A stretch of 64,000 nucleotides of DNA, from contig NZ_OZ035533.1 of the NCBI RefSeq assembly GCF_964033635.1, forward strand, positions 744,001-808,000, read 5' to 3'. This document shows positions 26,708 through 36,135 of this stretch, piece after piece. The DNA comes from Chitinophaga sp. MM2321. Its GTDB lineage: Bacteria > Bacteroidota > Bacteroidia > Chitinophagales > Chitinophagaceae. Made by a program: the position numbers and the translations under genes. Under the pieces are notes generated by a model. It did not search any database, was not told the DNA's origin, and was given only the letters and a program-made list of their open reading frames with translations. Positions within the stretch are counted from its first letter, which is position 1, and each line of letters opens with the position of its first letter.

Positions 26708-27595
26708 TCAGTTTTCTTTGCTCACTTTGTCTAACCAGGCTTTTTCTTCCGCACTGAGGCTCTGATATCCCTTCTCATTGATTTTATCCAGCAGCTGATC
26801 CAGCTTTAACTGGCTGTTATCGTCTGTTTTCTTCACCGCTTTTAAGGGTGATTTTTTGGGTTTGAACTTATGTACCTGCTTTTTCCGTTGTTCTCTCCTG
26901 GTTTCGGCGTCAAATACCCAGATCAGGGGTTTACAGAGATCAGTTCCGTTTTGCAGGATACGGATATAGAAAAATCCCAGCAGGGCCCCGCCCATATGGG
27001 AAATAATACCGCCCAGGTTACCATCGGGAATAGATATAAGTCCTAATACGATCAGGGCAAGGGCCAGCCATTTTAATTTAACACTACCCAGGAACAACAG
27101 CCCTATTTCATAATTGGGCATTAAAGTGGCAGTAGCCACCAGGATACACATAACAGAAGCAGAAGCGCCGATCATGGTGGCATCCACATATCCCAGGAAA
27201 AGATTATAGCAGAGTAAATACAACAGGCCCCCGGTGATACCTCCCAGCAGGTATAAAGGAAGGATGCGCTGATTACCTAAAAAGCCGCGGAACAGGTTAC
27301 CAAACCAATACAGGTTTAGCATATTAAAGAAGATATGAAAGATACCCACATGGGTAAACATATAAGTGATCAGACCCCAGGGCTTCAGTATGAAGGTACT
27401 TAACTGGGAGTGCAACGCCAGCTGGTCAAAAGTCCAGGCATAGGCAACATTGCCCGGTGAAAATGTGATGACGAGGCGTAAAATATTTATTCCAAGAAAA
27501 ACAATGATATTCCAGAGTAGCAAATGGTTAACCGTATTGCCTTGTCTGAGCCAAAAACGAATATCCGATTGAAAAGAGGTCCCGTTCATATACAC
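26708..27595 (-). CDS. Rhomboid family intramembrane serine protease
   Basis: A 295-residue inner-membrane protein with about six transmembrane helices. The catalytic dyad is seen as GASAS (Ser145) and HMGGALLGF (His200). The HxxxN-type segment HVGIFHIFFNMLNLYWFG is also conserved. A soluble basic tail (KKQVHKFKPKKSPLKA) ends in a short helical domain (LSAEEKAWLDKVSKEN) typical of Bacteroidota rhomboids. The start is ATG 27595, with an alternative ATG two codons in. It probably forms an operon with ispH. Confidence 0.93.
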   Translation of the reverse strand: MYMNGTSFQSDIRFWLRQGNTVNHLLLWNIIVFLGINILRLVITFSPGNVAYAWTFDQLALHSQLSTFILKPWGLITYMFTHVGIFHIFFNMLNLYWFGNLFRGFLGNQRILPLYLLGGITGGLLYLLCYNLFLGYVDATMIGASASVMCILVATATLMPNYEIGLLFLGSVKLKWLALALIVLGLISIPDGNLGGIISHMGGALLGFFYIRILQNGTDLCKPLIWVFDAETRREQRKKQVHKFKPKKSPLKAVKKTDDNSQLKLDQLLDKINEKGYQSLSAEEKAWLDKVSKEN

Positions 27596-27639
27596 AAATT
27601 AAAATAAAATCCGGGATTTTTGGATCACGAAAATGGGAA

Positions 27640-27688
27640 ATAAAAAAGATGAAATTTATACACAGTTGCTGCGGATAAATTTCATCTT
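27640..27688 (-). terminator. Terminator of the TraB/GumN-like gene
   Basis: Perfect 14-bp inverted repeat (27646-27659 and 27675-27688) with a 15-nt loop, followed on the minus strand by TTTTTTA. It starts 23 nt after the stop of the upstream gene. Confidence 0.75.
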
Positions 27689-27710
27689 CAGGGATGATTT
27701 ATTAACAGCC

Positions 27711-30700
27711 TTATTCTTCGTCCTCGTTTTCAGCAGTTGTTTGCAGCGATTCGGTATAAATATCGCTGATGGTAGCTGCCAGTGCTGCATCTGTGGTATC
27801 TACCTGTTCTGCTTTCAGGTCTTCTATAAAGGAAGGCGATAATTCAAACGCGCCGGGAACAACCGGCTGCGGTCCGCTCACAATATATTGCCATTCTTCT
27901 TCGCCCGCATCCTGATACTTATATTTAAAAACAAAGAAATGCTTCGCTTGTTTATTAACCGGGATCTTAATTTTTTTCACCAACTGTAGGTTATCTACAT
28001 ACATATCATCTTCATTCAGGTAGCTGAAAACGGCTGCCCTGGAAACGATTTCAGCAGAAAGCAGGTGTTTGATAACCGCCAGCTGTTGATTATCATGAAG
28101 GCTTGATATGAATCCCTGGCCATAAACCGGATCATTTATAAGCCGGCGGAGTTGTTCCGTTGTCGGTTTTCCTTTAGCATTTATCAACCCTTGTCCACCA
28201 ATATTCCTGATTTCGGAAGAACTGTCCTTTAACATAGCCCGAAAGCGGGAAACGTTGCCACCGGCCATGGTGGGCAGCGCCAGCAGGTTACCAAATGTAC
28301 GCAGGTGGTTGATACCGGAATAGTAGGCCCTTGATTCAAATGCCGCTTTCTCTTTTTCTTTCCAGGCTTCGTCAAACAACCGCTGTAAGCCGGGCTTTAA
28401 TTTTGCCATGCCGTACTGGCTATAATCCGGGGCTTTCCAGATGGAGTCCCAACTGCTGTGCCAGGCGAAATAAGTCAGAAAATCGTCTGAAGCAGCCGCC
28501 ATGCTAATCATTTCCGGCAGATACTTAGCGTAAAAGGGCTTGCGCTTCACACTGTATCCAAATGTCCGCTGGTCGCCAACATCCTGGCGACGCACGTCTT
28601 TCACCAGGGTCAGGAATGTTTGCAGCCCTTGTTCATCCAGGTTGGAAATAAACCAAAGGAGATCATTTTTTTCTTCCCTGTTTTTACTGTGCTGATAGAG
28701 CTGTGTAGCTGTTTGTACCAGCCCGGTGTCAGAAAACCGGCGCAGTAAACGGAGTAATTCCATTTTCACGGTAGAGTTGATGGTACTGGTATCCAGCGGA
28801 AATGGTTCCAGTAAAGTCTGCAATACCTGTTGCTGGTTGGTGGAATCAACTTCGAAGTTGGACAATGCTTCGGCGGCAGTATAGAAAGCAGTTGTATCGG
28901 TTGCGTGCAGATTGTGCAGCAGTTCACCGGTTCTGGCGATGCTTATGTCACTGGTGTCCTGCAATTTTGTATTAAACCTGATGGATGATATAAATTTTTC
29001 CGCATAGCCTTTGGTTTCCAGCTCATCTGCCATGATGCTGGTAAAGTAGTATAGCCGTCTTCCGGCCAGTACGCCGCGGGTAGTGGTATAAAGACCTGCA
29101 TGCAGGTGTTGCCATTTTACATCGTATACATACATCCCGTTCTGCATATACTGGTGGTAAGCAATCACCCGCTTGGTGCTATCGGTGAAGGGGGGCCGTA
29201 ATTGCTTGAAGATGCTATCCGGCGTATTTGTATAATAAGGATTATAGGTTTGTTCCATGACCAGGTAAGTGGCCTGGAGACTGCTGTCGCCCGCGCGGTA
29301 CATGCCTGTTTTATAATCGCCCTGGTCTGCTTTCAACAGGCTTTGTGTAACCGTGTACGTGGTGGGTCCTGATACGGTAAAGGTGCTGTCTTCAGACGTG
29401 AAACCCACGCCCGGCGCGGTTGATGACACCGGTGCCAGGTGGAAACTGTTCATGTACCTTGCTGCTTTATCCCCGGAGGCCGGCAGGTACTGACAAAGTA
29501 ATAAGTAACTGAGGTTGCCCCTGAAAATCATTCTCAGCCAGCCGTTATAGCCGGTACTGTAGCGCACTTTAATATCCATCGCCCGATGTCCTTCGTATGT
29601 AAACGAGGTAGAATCGGTTTGTTGCATCAGGCTGTCGCTGCTGAATAAATTAGCCTTGGTTTGATTAATCATCACCTGGTCGCTCACATTATAATACCCC
29701 GGTGAGGTTTTCATTACATCCAGTGAATAACTGACCTGCTCTCCCCGGTCAAGACCGGAATAGCTTTCCGCAAAACGGCCGGAAGTAGATTGAGTAGATT
29801 TATTATCCACATTAAACAGCTGGTAGGGAGATGGGAACAACACCCGGAAGCCGGCCAACTGATTGCTGAGGGTATCATACACCATTGTGGTGGTGGATAC
29901 GTCCATCATCCGTACAGAATTAAAGTATTCCTGCATGGCGGTTGTATCCTGATCGGATCCTATGTTATGCATGAACAGGTATACTTTATTGTTGCGGAGG
30001 AAAACACGTACGCGGTAGTCTACCTGTTGTGCGGTAATGCTGCCTTCAACACCTTCATTGTCGCGGTAGTTGATGGTATGCACATCGCGGGGTTGGGTGC
30101 CGAATTTCTGCGCCATACCATTGATCACCATCTCTTTTAATTTGCCCGGATCGGTTGCCATTTGGGCAACACTGATGGCATAGGCGAATGCCATTTCGTT
30201 GGTAGCCTCGTCTGCGCTCAGGTACATGAAGGTATTGGAACCAGGAAGCGGGTAGGCGATGGGCATACCGGGCAGGGTTACACTATATCCCTCCCCAACG
30301 CGGTTCAGGGCATATCCTTTCAGGTTGGCATATTGTTGTTTATAGGTGTTGGCTACGCCGGTAAAAGTAGCGGGTACCATGGTTACGGTATAGCCTTTAT
30401 TCCTGAGAAGGGCCAGTATGCCGTTTGTTCCGGGGAGATGTGCTGCTCCCACTGCGGCAAATACGGCGCCTTGTTTGTTAAGTTTGATGAGATTGCCGGT
30501 CATGTCGCGGTTACGCTTGTTCATCAGTTGCAGGGCTTTCTTTTCCTGTTCCTGGCTCGCAATCCATTTGTTCATGGTTTCCAGGTTGCCGCTGTAATAA
30601 ATGTTCACAAGGGAGTCCAGGTAATAGCCCCGTAATGCCGAGCGGGATTTGTTCCATTCCGTCAGAGAGCCATTTAATTGCTCATAGTAGCCGATTTCTT

Positions 30701-31358
30701 CCAGGAACATCTCTTTTTCCAGGTCGGGTACGATACCGGCAAAGAGGCCGGTCTGATTTTCCAGCCCTTCCAGTCCGGCGAGTTTTTTATTAAGACTGGC
30801 CGCTTTCTGGTGGAACCAGGCATCCAGGAAGATGTGTTCCCGGGCGTCTTTATTGTTGCCGGCTTTGGCCAGTTCTTCTTCCTGGTCTATCAGTAATTTT
30901 TCAATATACCAGAGCCTTTTTGTTTGTAACTGGCTGATATGCAGGCCCGATTTGGCTTTTACGAGACTGTCCGTATAAGCATACTGGCCATAGTCCAGCA
31001 TTTTGCGCATATAGTTGGTCGTGTCTAGCACAGGGCCCTGTGGATTAAAAAGATAGCTCATGAGGGAGTCGAGGTCCAGTTCGGTGGCGAAGGTCTTCGA
31101 CTGATGAAATGCTGTGAGTACGGAATCACTGAAATCAAATACGCGTGGGTCGCGGAGATGCATGGTACCGTAGAGGTAAGAGGAATGTGGAATGCCGGGA
31201 CCGTCGATGCGCCACAATAGCTGGTACTTGCTTCTGTTGGAAGCGGAGTCCTGGGCATGGGCAGCAGGGTTGAAGAGCAGGCAAAGCAACAAAACGTATA
31301 GCAGGCTGAAGCAAATACTTTTGCGGCTGCATAGGGGATGAATATAGGGATAAAGCAT
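27711..31358 (-). CDS. TraB/GumN family protein with very long C-terminal extension
   Basis: A 1215-residue exported protein with a signal peptide (hydrophobic ~15-35, ending HAQD). Residues ~45-330 form the TraB/GumN domain: LLWRIDGPGIPHSSYLYGTMHLRD near the start and AAVGAAHLPGTNGILALLRNKGY near the end, with the GxxH pair of this erythromycin-esterase-like fold that is linked to proteolysis. Stand-alone members are about 280-300 residues. The remaining ~880 residues contain beta-rich repeats (YPLPGSNTFMYLS) and a helical, HEAT-like C-terminus (DSSSEIRNIGGQGLINAKG). They have no function I recognise. It diverges from rpsA. Confidence 0.8.
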   Translation of the reverse strand: MLYPYIHPLCSRKSICFSLLYVLLLCLLFNPAAHAQDSASNRSKYQLLWRIDGPGIPHSSYLYGTMHLRDPRVFDFSDSVLTAFHQSKTFATELDLDSLMSYLFNPQGPVLDTTNYMRKMLDYGQYAYTDSLVKAKSGLHISQLQTKRLWYIEKLLIDQEEELAKAGNNKDAREHIFLDAWFHQKAASLNKKLAGLEGLENQTGLFAGIVPDLEKEMFLEEIGYYEQLNGSLTEWNKSRSALRGYYLDSLVNIYYSGNLETMNKWIASQEQEKKALQLMNKRNRDMTGNLIKLNKQGAVFAAVGAAHLPGTNGILALLRNKGYTVTMVPATFTGVANTYKQQYANLKGYALNRVGEGYSVTLPGMPIAYPLPGSNTFMYLSADEATNEMAFAYAISVAQMATDPGKLKEMVINGMAQKFGTQPRDVHTINYRDNEGVEGSITAQQVDYRVRVFLRNNKVYLFMHNIGSDQDTTAMQEYFNSVRMMDVSTTTMVYDTLSNQLAGFRVLFPSPYQLFNVDNKSTQSTSGRFAESYSGLDRGEQVSYSLDVMKTSPGYYNVSDQVMINQTKANLFSSDSLMQQTDSTSFTYEGHRAMDIKVRYSTGYNGWLRMIFRGNLSYLLLCQYLPASGDKAARYMNSFHLAPVSSTAPGVGFTSEDSTFTVSGPTTYTVTQSLLKADQGDYKTGMYRAGDSSLQATYLVMEQTYNPYYTNTPDSIFKQLRPPFTDSTKRVIAYHQYMQNGMYVYDVKWQHLHAGLYTTTRGVLAGRRLYYFTSIMADELETKGYAEKFISSIRFNTKLQDTSDISIARTGELLHNLHATDTTAFYTAAEALSNFEVDSTNQQQVLQTLLEPFPLDTSTINSTVKMELLRLLRRFSDTGLVQTATQLYQHSKNREEKNDLLWFISNLDEQGLQTFLTLVKDVRRQDVGDQRTFGYSVKRKPFYAKYLPEMISMAAASDDFLTYFAWHSSWDSIWKAPDYSQYGMAKLKPGLQRLFDEAWKEKEKAAFESRAYYSGINHLRTFGNLLALPTMAGGNVSRFRAMLKDSSSEIRNIGGQGLINAKGKPTTEQLRRLINDPVYGQGFISSLHDNQQLAVIKHLLSAEIVSRAAVFSYLNEDDMYVDNLQLVKKIKIPVNKQAKHFFVFKYKYQDAGEEEWQYIVSGPQPVVPGAFELSPSFIEDLKAEQVDTTDAALAATISDIYTESLQTTAENEDEE

Positions 31359-31474
31359 ACCTGGGTAAATGAAAAAAAATAATATGATGCGAAATTATCT
31401 AAAAAGTACGTTAAATACCACAGTGAAGGCTGTTTTTCTTCAAAAAAAGGGATGGCAAAAGCGTATTTATTTCG

Positions 31475-31482
31475 TATCTTTG
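31475..31482 (+). promoter_or_regulatory. -7 promoter element of rpsA
   Basis: TATCTTTG is a perfect TAnnTTTG match, 52 nt before the rpsA ATG. The -33 element is weak. Confidence 0.55.
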
Positions 31483-31533
31483 CCGTCCCATAAAACAGGG
31501 AGTCCGGGTATTCCGGATTAAATACAATTTTTT

Positions 31534-33438
31534 ATGAGTGAAAACAACATTCCTAACGAACAAAACGCTGAACAACAGGCTCCACAGGCAGCAGCTGCCG
31601 TGGTAGAAACAGCGACAAAAAATGTACCTGTTGAAGTGGCTACTGCTCATGACGATTTCGACTGGAGCGTAGACAAACGTAATGTATCTTCTTATACCAA
31701 GGAAGAGAAAGAGAAGTACGATATCACGTACGACAGCACTTTCAAGGTAATTGAAGAGAATGGCTTACTGACCGGTACAGTGGTGGGTGTTACCAACACT
31801 GACGTAGTAATCAACATCGGTTTCAAATCTGATGGTTTGATTTCTCTCAACGAATTCCGCGATTTACAGGGTCTGAAAATCGGTGATGAAGTTGAAGTAC
31901 TGGTAGTAGAAAAAGAAGACCGGGATGGTAACCTGCACCTGAGCCGTAAACAAGCTCGCCAGAAACGTGCATGGGAAAAGATCGTGGAAGTTTACAAAAC
32001 AGGCGAAGTGGTTACTGGTACTGTTACCAGCAAAACCAAAGGCGGCTTGATCGTAGATGTGTATGGTATGGAAACATTCCTGCCAGGTTCTCAGATCGAC
32101 GTGAAACCGGTTACCGACTACGACCAGTTTGTAGGCAAAACGATGGAGTTCAAGGTGGTGAAAGTAAACGAAACCATCCGCAACGCCGTTGTTTCTCACA
32201 AGGCACTGATCGAAAGCGATATCGAACAACAAAGAGTAGATATTATCTCCAAACTGGAAAAAGGCCAGGTATTGGAAGGTACTATCAAGAATATCACCGA
32301 CTTCGGTGCGTTCATCGACCTGGGTGGTCTGGACGGCTTGCTGTATATCACCGATATCAGCTGGGGCCGTATCTCCCATCCGAGCGAAGTACTGCAGATG
32401 GATCAGAAAATCAACGTTGTTGTGCTTGACTTTGATGACGAAAAACGTCGCATAAGCCTGGGCTACAAACAACTGACTCCTCATCCTTGGGATACTTTAC
32501 CAGCTACCATCACTGAAGGTGCTAAAGTAAAAGGTAAAGTAGTGAACATTGAAGATTACGGTGCATTCCTGGAAATCATGCCAGGTGTAGAAGGACTGGT
32601 TCACGTATCTGAAATCTCCTGGGCTTCAACTCCTATCAACGCTAAAGAATTCTTCAAATTAGGCGAAGAATACGAAGCCGTAGTAGTTACCCTGAGCAAA
32701 GACGAGCGTAAAATGAGCCTGTCTATCAAGCAACTGACAGAAGATCCATGGTCTACTATCGAAACTAAATTCCCGGTTGAAAGCCGTCATAAAGGTATCG
32801 TGAAAAACATCACTCCTTACGGCGTTTTCGTTGAACTGGAAACTGGCATCGGTGGTATGATCCATATCTCTGACCTGAGCTGGATCAAACGTTTCAATCA
32901 CCCTAGCGAATACACTAAAGTAGGTAACGAAATAGATGTAGTTATCCTGGGTATTGATAAGGAAAACCGCAAACTGAGCCTCGGCCACAAACAGATTGAA
33001 GAAGATCCTTGGAACACTTTCGAAACTATCTTCCCGATTAACTCCGTTCATGAAGGAACTGTAGTGAAGAAAGATGAAAAAGGTGCTACTGTTCAACTGC
33101 AGTACGGTCTGGAAGCTTACTCACCTGCACGTCACCTGAGAACTGAAGATGAAAAACCAATCAACGTTGAAGACGTGAAAGAATTCATGATCATCGAATT
33201 CGATCGCAGCGAAAAACGTATCCTGGTTTCTCATACAAGAGTTTGGGAAAAAGCACAGGCTGAAGAAAAACAGGCTGTTGTTAAAGAGAAGAGAGACGAA
33301 GCGGACAAAACCCGTAAAGCAGTGAAAAACATTCAGGGTAAAGTAGAAAAAGCTACTTTAGGTGACCTGGGTGCTTTAGCTGAACTGAGAGAAAAACTGA
33401 AACAGTCTGAAGGCGGCGAAGAAAAAAGCGCGCAATAA
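31534..33438 (+). CDS. rpsA: 30S ribosomal protein S1
   Basis: A 634-residue protein of six S1 OB-fold repeats (VEGLVHVSEISW, IGGMIHISDLSW, LDGLLYITDISW and similar). It has an acidic N-terminal extension and a Lys/Glu-rich coiled C-terminus (EEKQAVVKEKRDEADKTRKA). It binds mRNA on the 30S subunit. Bacteroidota mostly lack strong Shine-Dalgarno signals, so S1 is important for initiation. Codon usage is that of a highly expressed gene. It is monocistronic, ended by a strong terminator. Confidence 0.97.
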   Translation: MSENNIPNEQNAEQQAPQAAAAVVETATKNVPVEVATAHDDFDWSVDKRNVSSYTKEEKEKYDITYDSTFKVIEENGLLTGTVVGVTNTDVVINIGFKSDGLISLNEFRDLQGLKIGDEVEVLVVEKEDRDGNLHLSRKQARQKRAWEKIVEVYKTGEVVTGTVTSKTKGGLIVDVYGMETFLPGSQIDVKPVTDYDQFVGKTMEFKVVKVNETIRNAVVSHKALIESDIEQQRVDIISKLEKGQVLEGTIKNITDFGAFIDLGGLDGLLYITDISWGRISHPSEVLQMDQKINVVVLDFDDEKRRISLGYKQLTPHPWDTLPATITEGAKVKGKVVNIEDYGAFLEIMPGVEGLVHVSEISWASTPINAKEFFKLGEEYEAVVVTLSKDERKMSLSIKQLTEDPWSTIETKFPVESRHKGIVKNITPYGVFVELETGIGGMIHISDLSWIKRFNHPSEYTKVGNEIDVVILGIDKENRKLSLGHKQIEEDPWNTFETIFPINSVHEGTVVKKDEKGATVQLQYGLEAYSPARHLRTEDEKPINVEDVKEFMIIEFDRSEKRILVSHTRVWEKAQAEEKQAVVKEKRDEADKTRKAVKNIQGKVEKATLGDLGALAELREKLKQSEGGEEKSAQ

Positions 33439-33459
33439 GATCCGGTTTCATTAAATAAT

Positions 33460-33497
33460 AATCCCGTTCTGTGTAAAAACAGAACGGGATTTTTTTA
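33460..33497 (+). terminator. Terminator of rpsA
   Basis: AATCCCGTTCTG pairs with CAGAACGGGATT followed by T6, starting 22 nt after the rpsA stop. It also ends at the 3' side of the convergent HipA remnant (33495). Confidence 0.93.
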
Positions 33498-34573
33498 TTT
33501 GATAGAGAAAGCATTTTCCATCCGTTGCTGTTCACTGCGAGGGATGCCGGTTTTTCCGGCTATTTCATGCCAATGACTTACTGTTCTCGTGATCTTATCG
33601 ATAATTAACTCTCTTTTCTTTTCCTGCACCCGGAATTGTTCTGCTACTTCCCGGGCCAGATCAAGATCGAGTGCATTGCTGTATTCGGAAATATTCAGGT
33701 GCAGTCCCGTGGAATCCGGAATGGGATTAATATCATAGGCTGGTGATAAGCTCCATCCTTTTGGTGTGAGCAGAAAGCCGTGATTTCTCAGGTGGTCGTC
33801 ACTATTACTTACGCAAATGTTAAAAACGTTCCTACGCCATAGTTCTTCCATATCCTTATCAGGCTGGGCACCGTATTGCATGATGAATTCTGCGAGGTGC
33901 AGATAAGATACATTAGCCGCAGCATCCGCACCATCAACCTGACCGAGTAGCGTCAGGGCTGATGCAAAATGAATGCGTTTGTCTCCACTACGATCAAAAC
34001 GTTTCGTCAGGTAACTGTGGTAGTCCTGGGTAAAGCGACGAGCTACTCCTGTTGCCACATTCAGTCCGGACTGGGTTGCCAGTGTATTGACAACAGCTTC
34101 CCATCCACCGATGTCCCATTCATCTTTGCGGCTTGGGAATTTGGCTATCCAGAGAGGAACGAGCCGTTCCCGTCTAACTTAAACCTGATAGCCCCCATCC
34201 GATAGCGGTCAAAAACGCCCAGCAGGTAATCACTTTCCATCAGCGACCGGGGCTTTCGGCCTTCCTGCCGCGCGAGCATTGCTTCCCGGCGTTCCATTAA
34301 TACACGTTCCCACCGGTCAGGTGCAGAATCTGTAAACAGACCGAAATTGGGCTTCTCTTCTTTATTGTATTGTGGTCCCGCATAAAATCCCAGGTCAGGA
34401 TCAAGTAACAAAGCCCGGCCTGTTTCCAGCCATGCTTTATCATAAGAAAAAGAAAAGATCTCTTTTCCCCGCACCTGTTCAATACGAAGGGTCCCCATCA
34501 AGGCAGCGCCTTCCAGCTCCATCCAGTCAGCATAAACCAGTATTTGCTTTGTATACGCGCCTGTTTTTGCCAT
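33495..34573 (-). pseudogene. HipA family toxin gene with internal deletion and frameshift
   Basis: The N-terminal part (34573 to ~34150) has HipA features (GTLRIEQVRGKEIFSFSYD, FGLFTDSAPDRWERVLM, RMGAIRFKLDG) and runs into a stop at 34145. In another frame homology resumes at ~34147 with LWIAKFPSRKDEWDIGGWEAVVN and continues to 33495. This part contains the kinase motif NICVSNSDDHLRNHGFL and the metal-binding AYDINP. The pieces sum to ~360 residues against the usual ~410-430. The missing part between them is where the SxGGARPK ATP-binding loop belongs, so kinase activity should be lost. The HipB-like gene sits 1 nt upstream of the start. Confidence 0.85.
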
Positions 34574-34574
34574 C

Positions 34575-34874
34575 TTATTTCTTTTTATTTAACAGTCCGG
34601 CATCCTGTAATTTTCTTCCCAACGGATCGTCTGCGGCTACCTTTAGCAGGTCTTTATCCAATCCCAACACAAAAAGTACCTGTAGATAAGAACTTAGGGC
34701 TACACCTGCAGCCCCCTTTTCGATCAATTGCAGGGTGGAACGGGCAATACCAGCCCTTTCCGCTACCTGGTTTTCAGATAGCTTCCGGCGTTTGCGCGCC
34801 AGTTTTATATTTTCCCCCAATTCCAGGAGTGTTTTTTCTGCAGAGGGTAATAGTATGCTCTTTTTACTTTTCAA
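34575..34874 (-). CDS. HipB-like XRE-family transcriptional regulator (antitoxin)
   Basis: A 99-residue protein with a Cro/C1-type helix-turn-helix (residues ~18-72: LGENIKLARKRRKLSENQVAERAG, ARSTLQLIEKG) and a polar tail. Position immediately before a HipA gene identifies it as the HipB-type antitoxin and autorepressor. The reading frame is intact even though its partner is broken, so it may survive as a plain DNA-binding regulator. Confidence 0.88.
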   Translation of the reverse strand: MKSKKSILLPSAEKTLLELGENIKLARKRRKLSENQVAERAGIARSTLQLIEKGAAGVALSSYLQVLFVLGLDKDLLKVAADDPLGRKLQDAGLLNKKK

Positions 34875-34965
34875 TTGACCGATATTTCAGTCAAATATAC
34901 GTAAAAATGACCGGAATATCATCCTTTTTTGTAAAAAGAGCTTCTTCGTAAAATGGACAATTTAA

Positions 34966-35625
34966 CTATTTACACAGCAGGGAAAGTTTGGCTGCGTTGA
35001 ATTCCAGGAGGGAATCCAGCTTCATGTCTGCCAGTGCGTAGCGGGCATCGTGGCGGTTATGCAGCTCAGGCACCACCACCGTTTTCATCCTGGCAGCCTT
35101 GGCGGCTATCATACCGGTAACAGAGTCTTCAAAGGCTAAACAGTCCAGCGGATCGCTGTGCAGTGCTTTGGCACAGGCCAGGTATACGGCGGGATGCGGC
35201 TTACCATAGTCCTCAAATTCGGCAGAATATACGGCTTCAAAATAATCCCTGATTTCCAGGTGAGCCAGCACAGCTTCTATGAGCCGCAGGGAAGAAGAGG
35301 AAGCTAGTCCCATCTTAAACCCCTGTGCTTTAAAAAATTGCAGGATATACTGCAAACCTTCCATGGCCTTGCCTTCCGCTATTATTTTATGGGTAACATT
35401 ATCAATGATCTCTTCTGTTACCACTTCCGGGCTTTTGCTGTTCCATTTAAAATAGTTGTGCCAGTAGCTCACCACTTCTTTGGTGCGCAACCCTGTTGTA
35501 AGGTGTGTCAACTCAGGAGATAATGTAACGCCTACCGTTGTAAATACCTCCCGCAAAGCAATACCCCAAAGTGGTTCGGAGTCTATCAGGAGGCCATCCA
35601 TATCAAATATTACCGTGTTAATCAT
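34966..35625 (-). CDS. HAD family sugar-phosphate phosphatase (HxpB/beta-PGM-like)
   Basis: A 219-residue HAD subfamily IA enzyme. Motif I is FDMDGLLIDSEP (nucleophile Asp9), motif II is ASSSS with a preceding Gly, and motif III/IV is EFEDYGKPHP...AFEDSVTGM. A helical cap lies between motifs I and II. The closest known types are hexitol/2-deoxyglucose-6-phosphate phosphatases (YniC/HxpB) and beta-phosphoglucomutase. The exact substrate is not decidable. It is monocistronic and divergent from the sulfite reductase operon. Confidence 0.88.
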   Translation of the reverse strand: MINTVIFDMDGLLIDSEPLWGIALREVFTTVGVTLSPELTHLTTGLRTKEVVSYWHNYFKWNSKSPEVVTEEIIDNVTHKIIAEGKAMEGLQYILQFFKAQGFKMGLASSSSLRLIEAVLAHLEIRDYFEAVYSAEFEDYGKPHPAVYLACAKALHSDPLDCLAFEDSVTGMIAAKAARMKTVVVPELHNRHDARYALADMKLDSLLEFNAAKLSLLCK

Positions 35626-35922
35626 GATTTGTCTTTAGCGCCGCAAAGATAAGGAATGCGTTGGGTAAACTATCCTGTGGTGATAATGCCCGTCAGCCGG
35701 GTTTTCCATAATGCGGAGAAAAGACATTCTTAATAAGGAGTGGAAGCCATAATAAATAGTTATACCGCATAAGTTCTGGTTATGGCGGATCTCTCGTCTT
35801 TAACGGACTTGTCTGTTATAAATAAATGATAAATAATGTGTTGTATATAAATACTATTTATCAGTGTCCATTTTCCCTTTGTTTATCTCTCAAAATATTC
35901 CTGCATTTTTATCAAAAAAAGT

Positions 35923-35953
35923 TTTGGAAAGACGCCCTGCATTTCTATCTTTG
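35923..35953 (+). promoter_or_regulatory. Promoter of the sulfite reductase leader
   Basis: TTTG (35923-35926), 19-nt spacer, TATCTTTG (35946-35953): a full match to the Bacteroidota consensus. Transcription should start near 35960, about 20 nt before the leader ORF and about 230 nt before the reductase gene, leaving a long transcribed leader. Confidence 0.8.
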
Positions 35954-35980
35954 TATTACTCTACTAAAATTATAGGAAAT

Positions 35981-36055
35981 ATGGGTAATAATCAGGGCAG
36001 AAATTGTGGCAGAATGGGTAGTTGTTGTTTTATAGCAGCTGCGGAACGCGTGTAA
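35981..36055 (+). CDS. Short Cys-containing leader peptide (24 aa) of the sulfite reductase operon
   Basis: An ATG-started 24-codon ORF with an AGGA four bases upstream, beginning about 20 nt after the predicted transcription start. It encodes Cys at positions 9, 15 and 16 (the last two adjacent, codons 36023-36028), is otherwise Gly/Asn/Arg-rich, and ends AAAERV. The next genes make sulfite reductase and siroheme, the route to sulfide and cysteine. This placement, size and tandem Cys codons fit a ribosome-stalling leader peptide. The same frame is open upstream, but that part precedes the promoter. Function is inferred; a small secreted or metal-binding peptide is the alternative. Confidence 0.6.
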   Translation: MGNNQGRNCGRMGSCCFIAAAERV

Positions 36056-36101
36056 GTATGAAATACCGATGATTGCTTATTATCATCATAATAGTTATAC
36101 G

Positions 36102-36135
36102 ATGCCTCCGCAAATAGCCGGGGGCGTTTGATTTT
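36102..36135 (+). terminator. Candidate attenuator hairpin before the sulfite reductase gene
   Basis: GCCTCCG (36104-36110) pairs with CGGGGGC (36119-36125, one T-G), extendable by two pairs, followed by TTTGATTTTTA. Its left arm includes TCCGCA (36107-36112), which is exactly complementary to TGCGGA at 36040-36045 within the end of the leader ORF. The two pairings are mutually exclusive, as in terminator/antiterminator switches. Confidence 0.55.

Noticed and set aside
35864..35980. Longer 63-codon version of the Cys leader ORF
   Set aside because: Its first part overlaps and precedes the consensus promoter at 35923-35953, so it would not be transcribed; the ATG at 35981 fits better.
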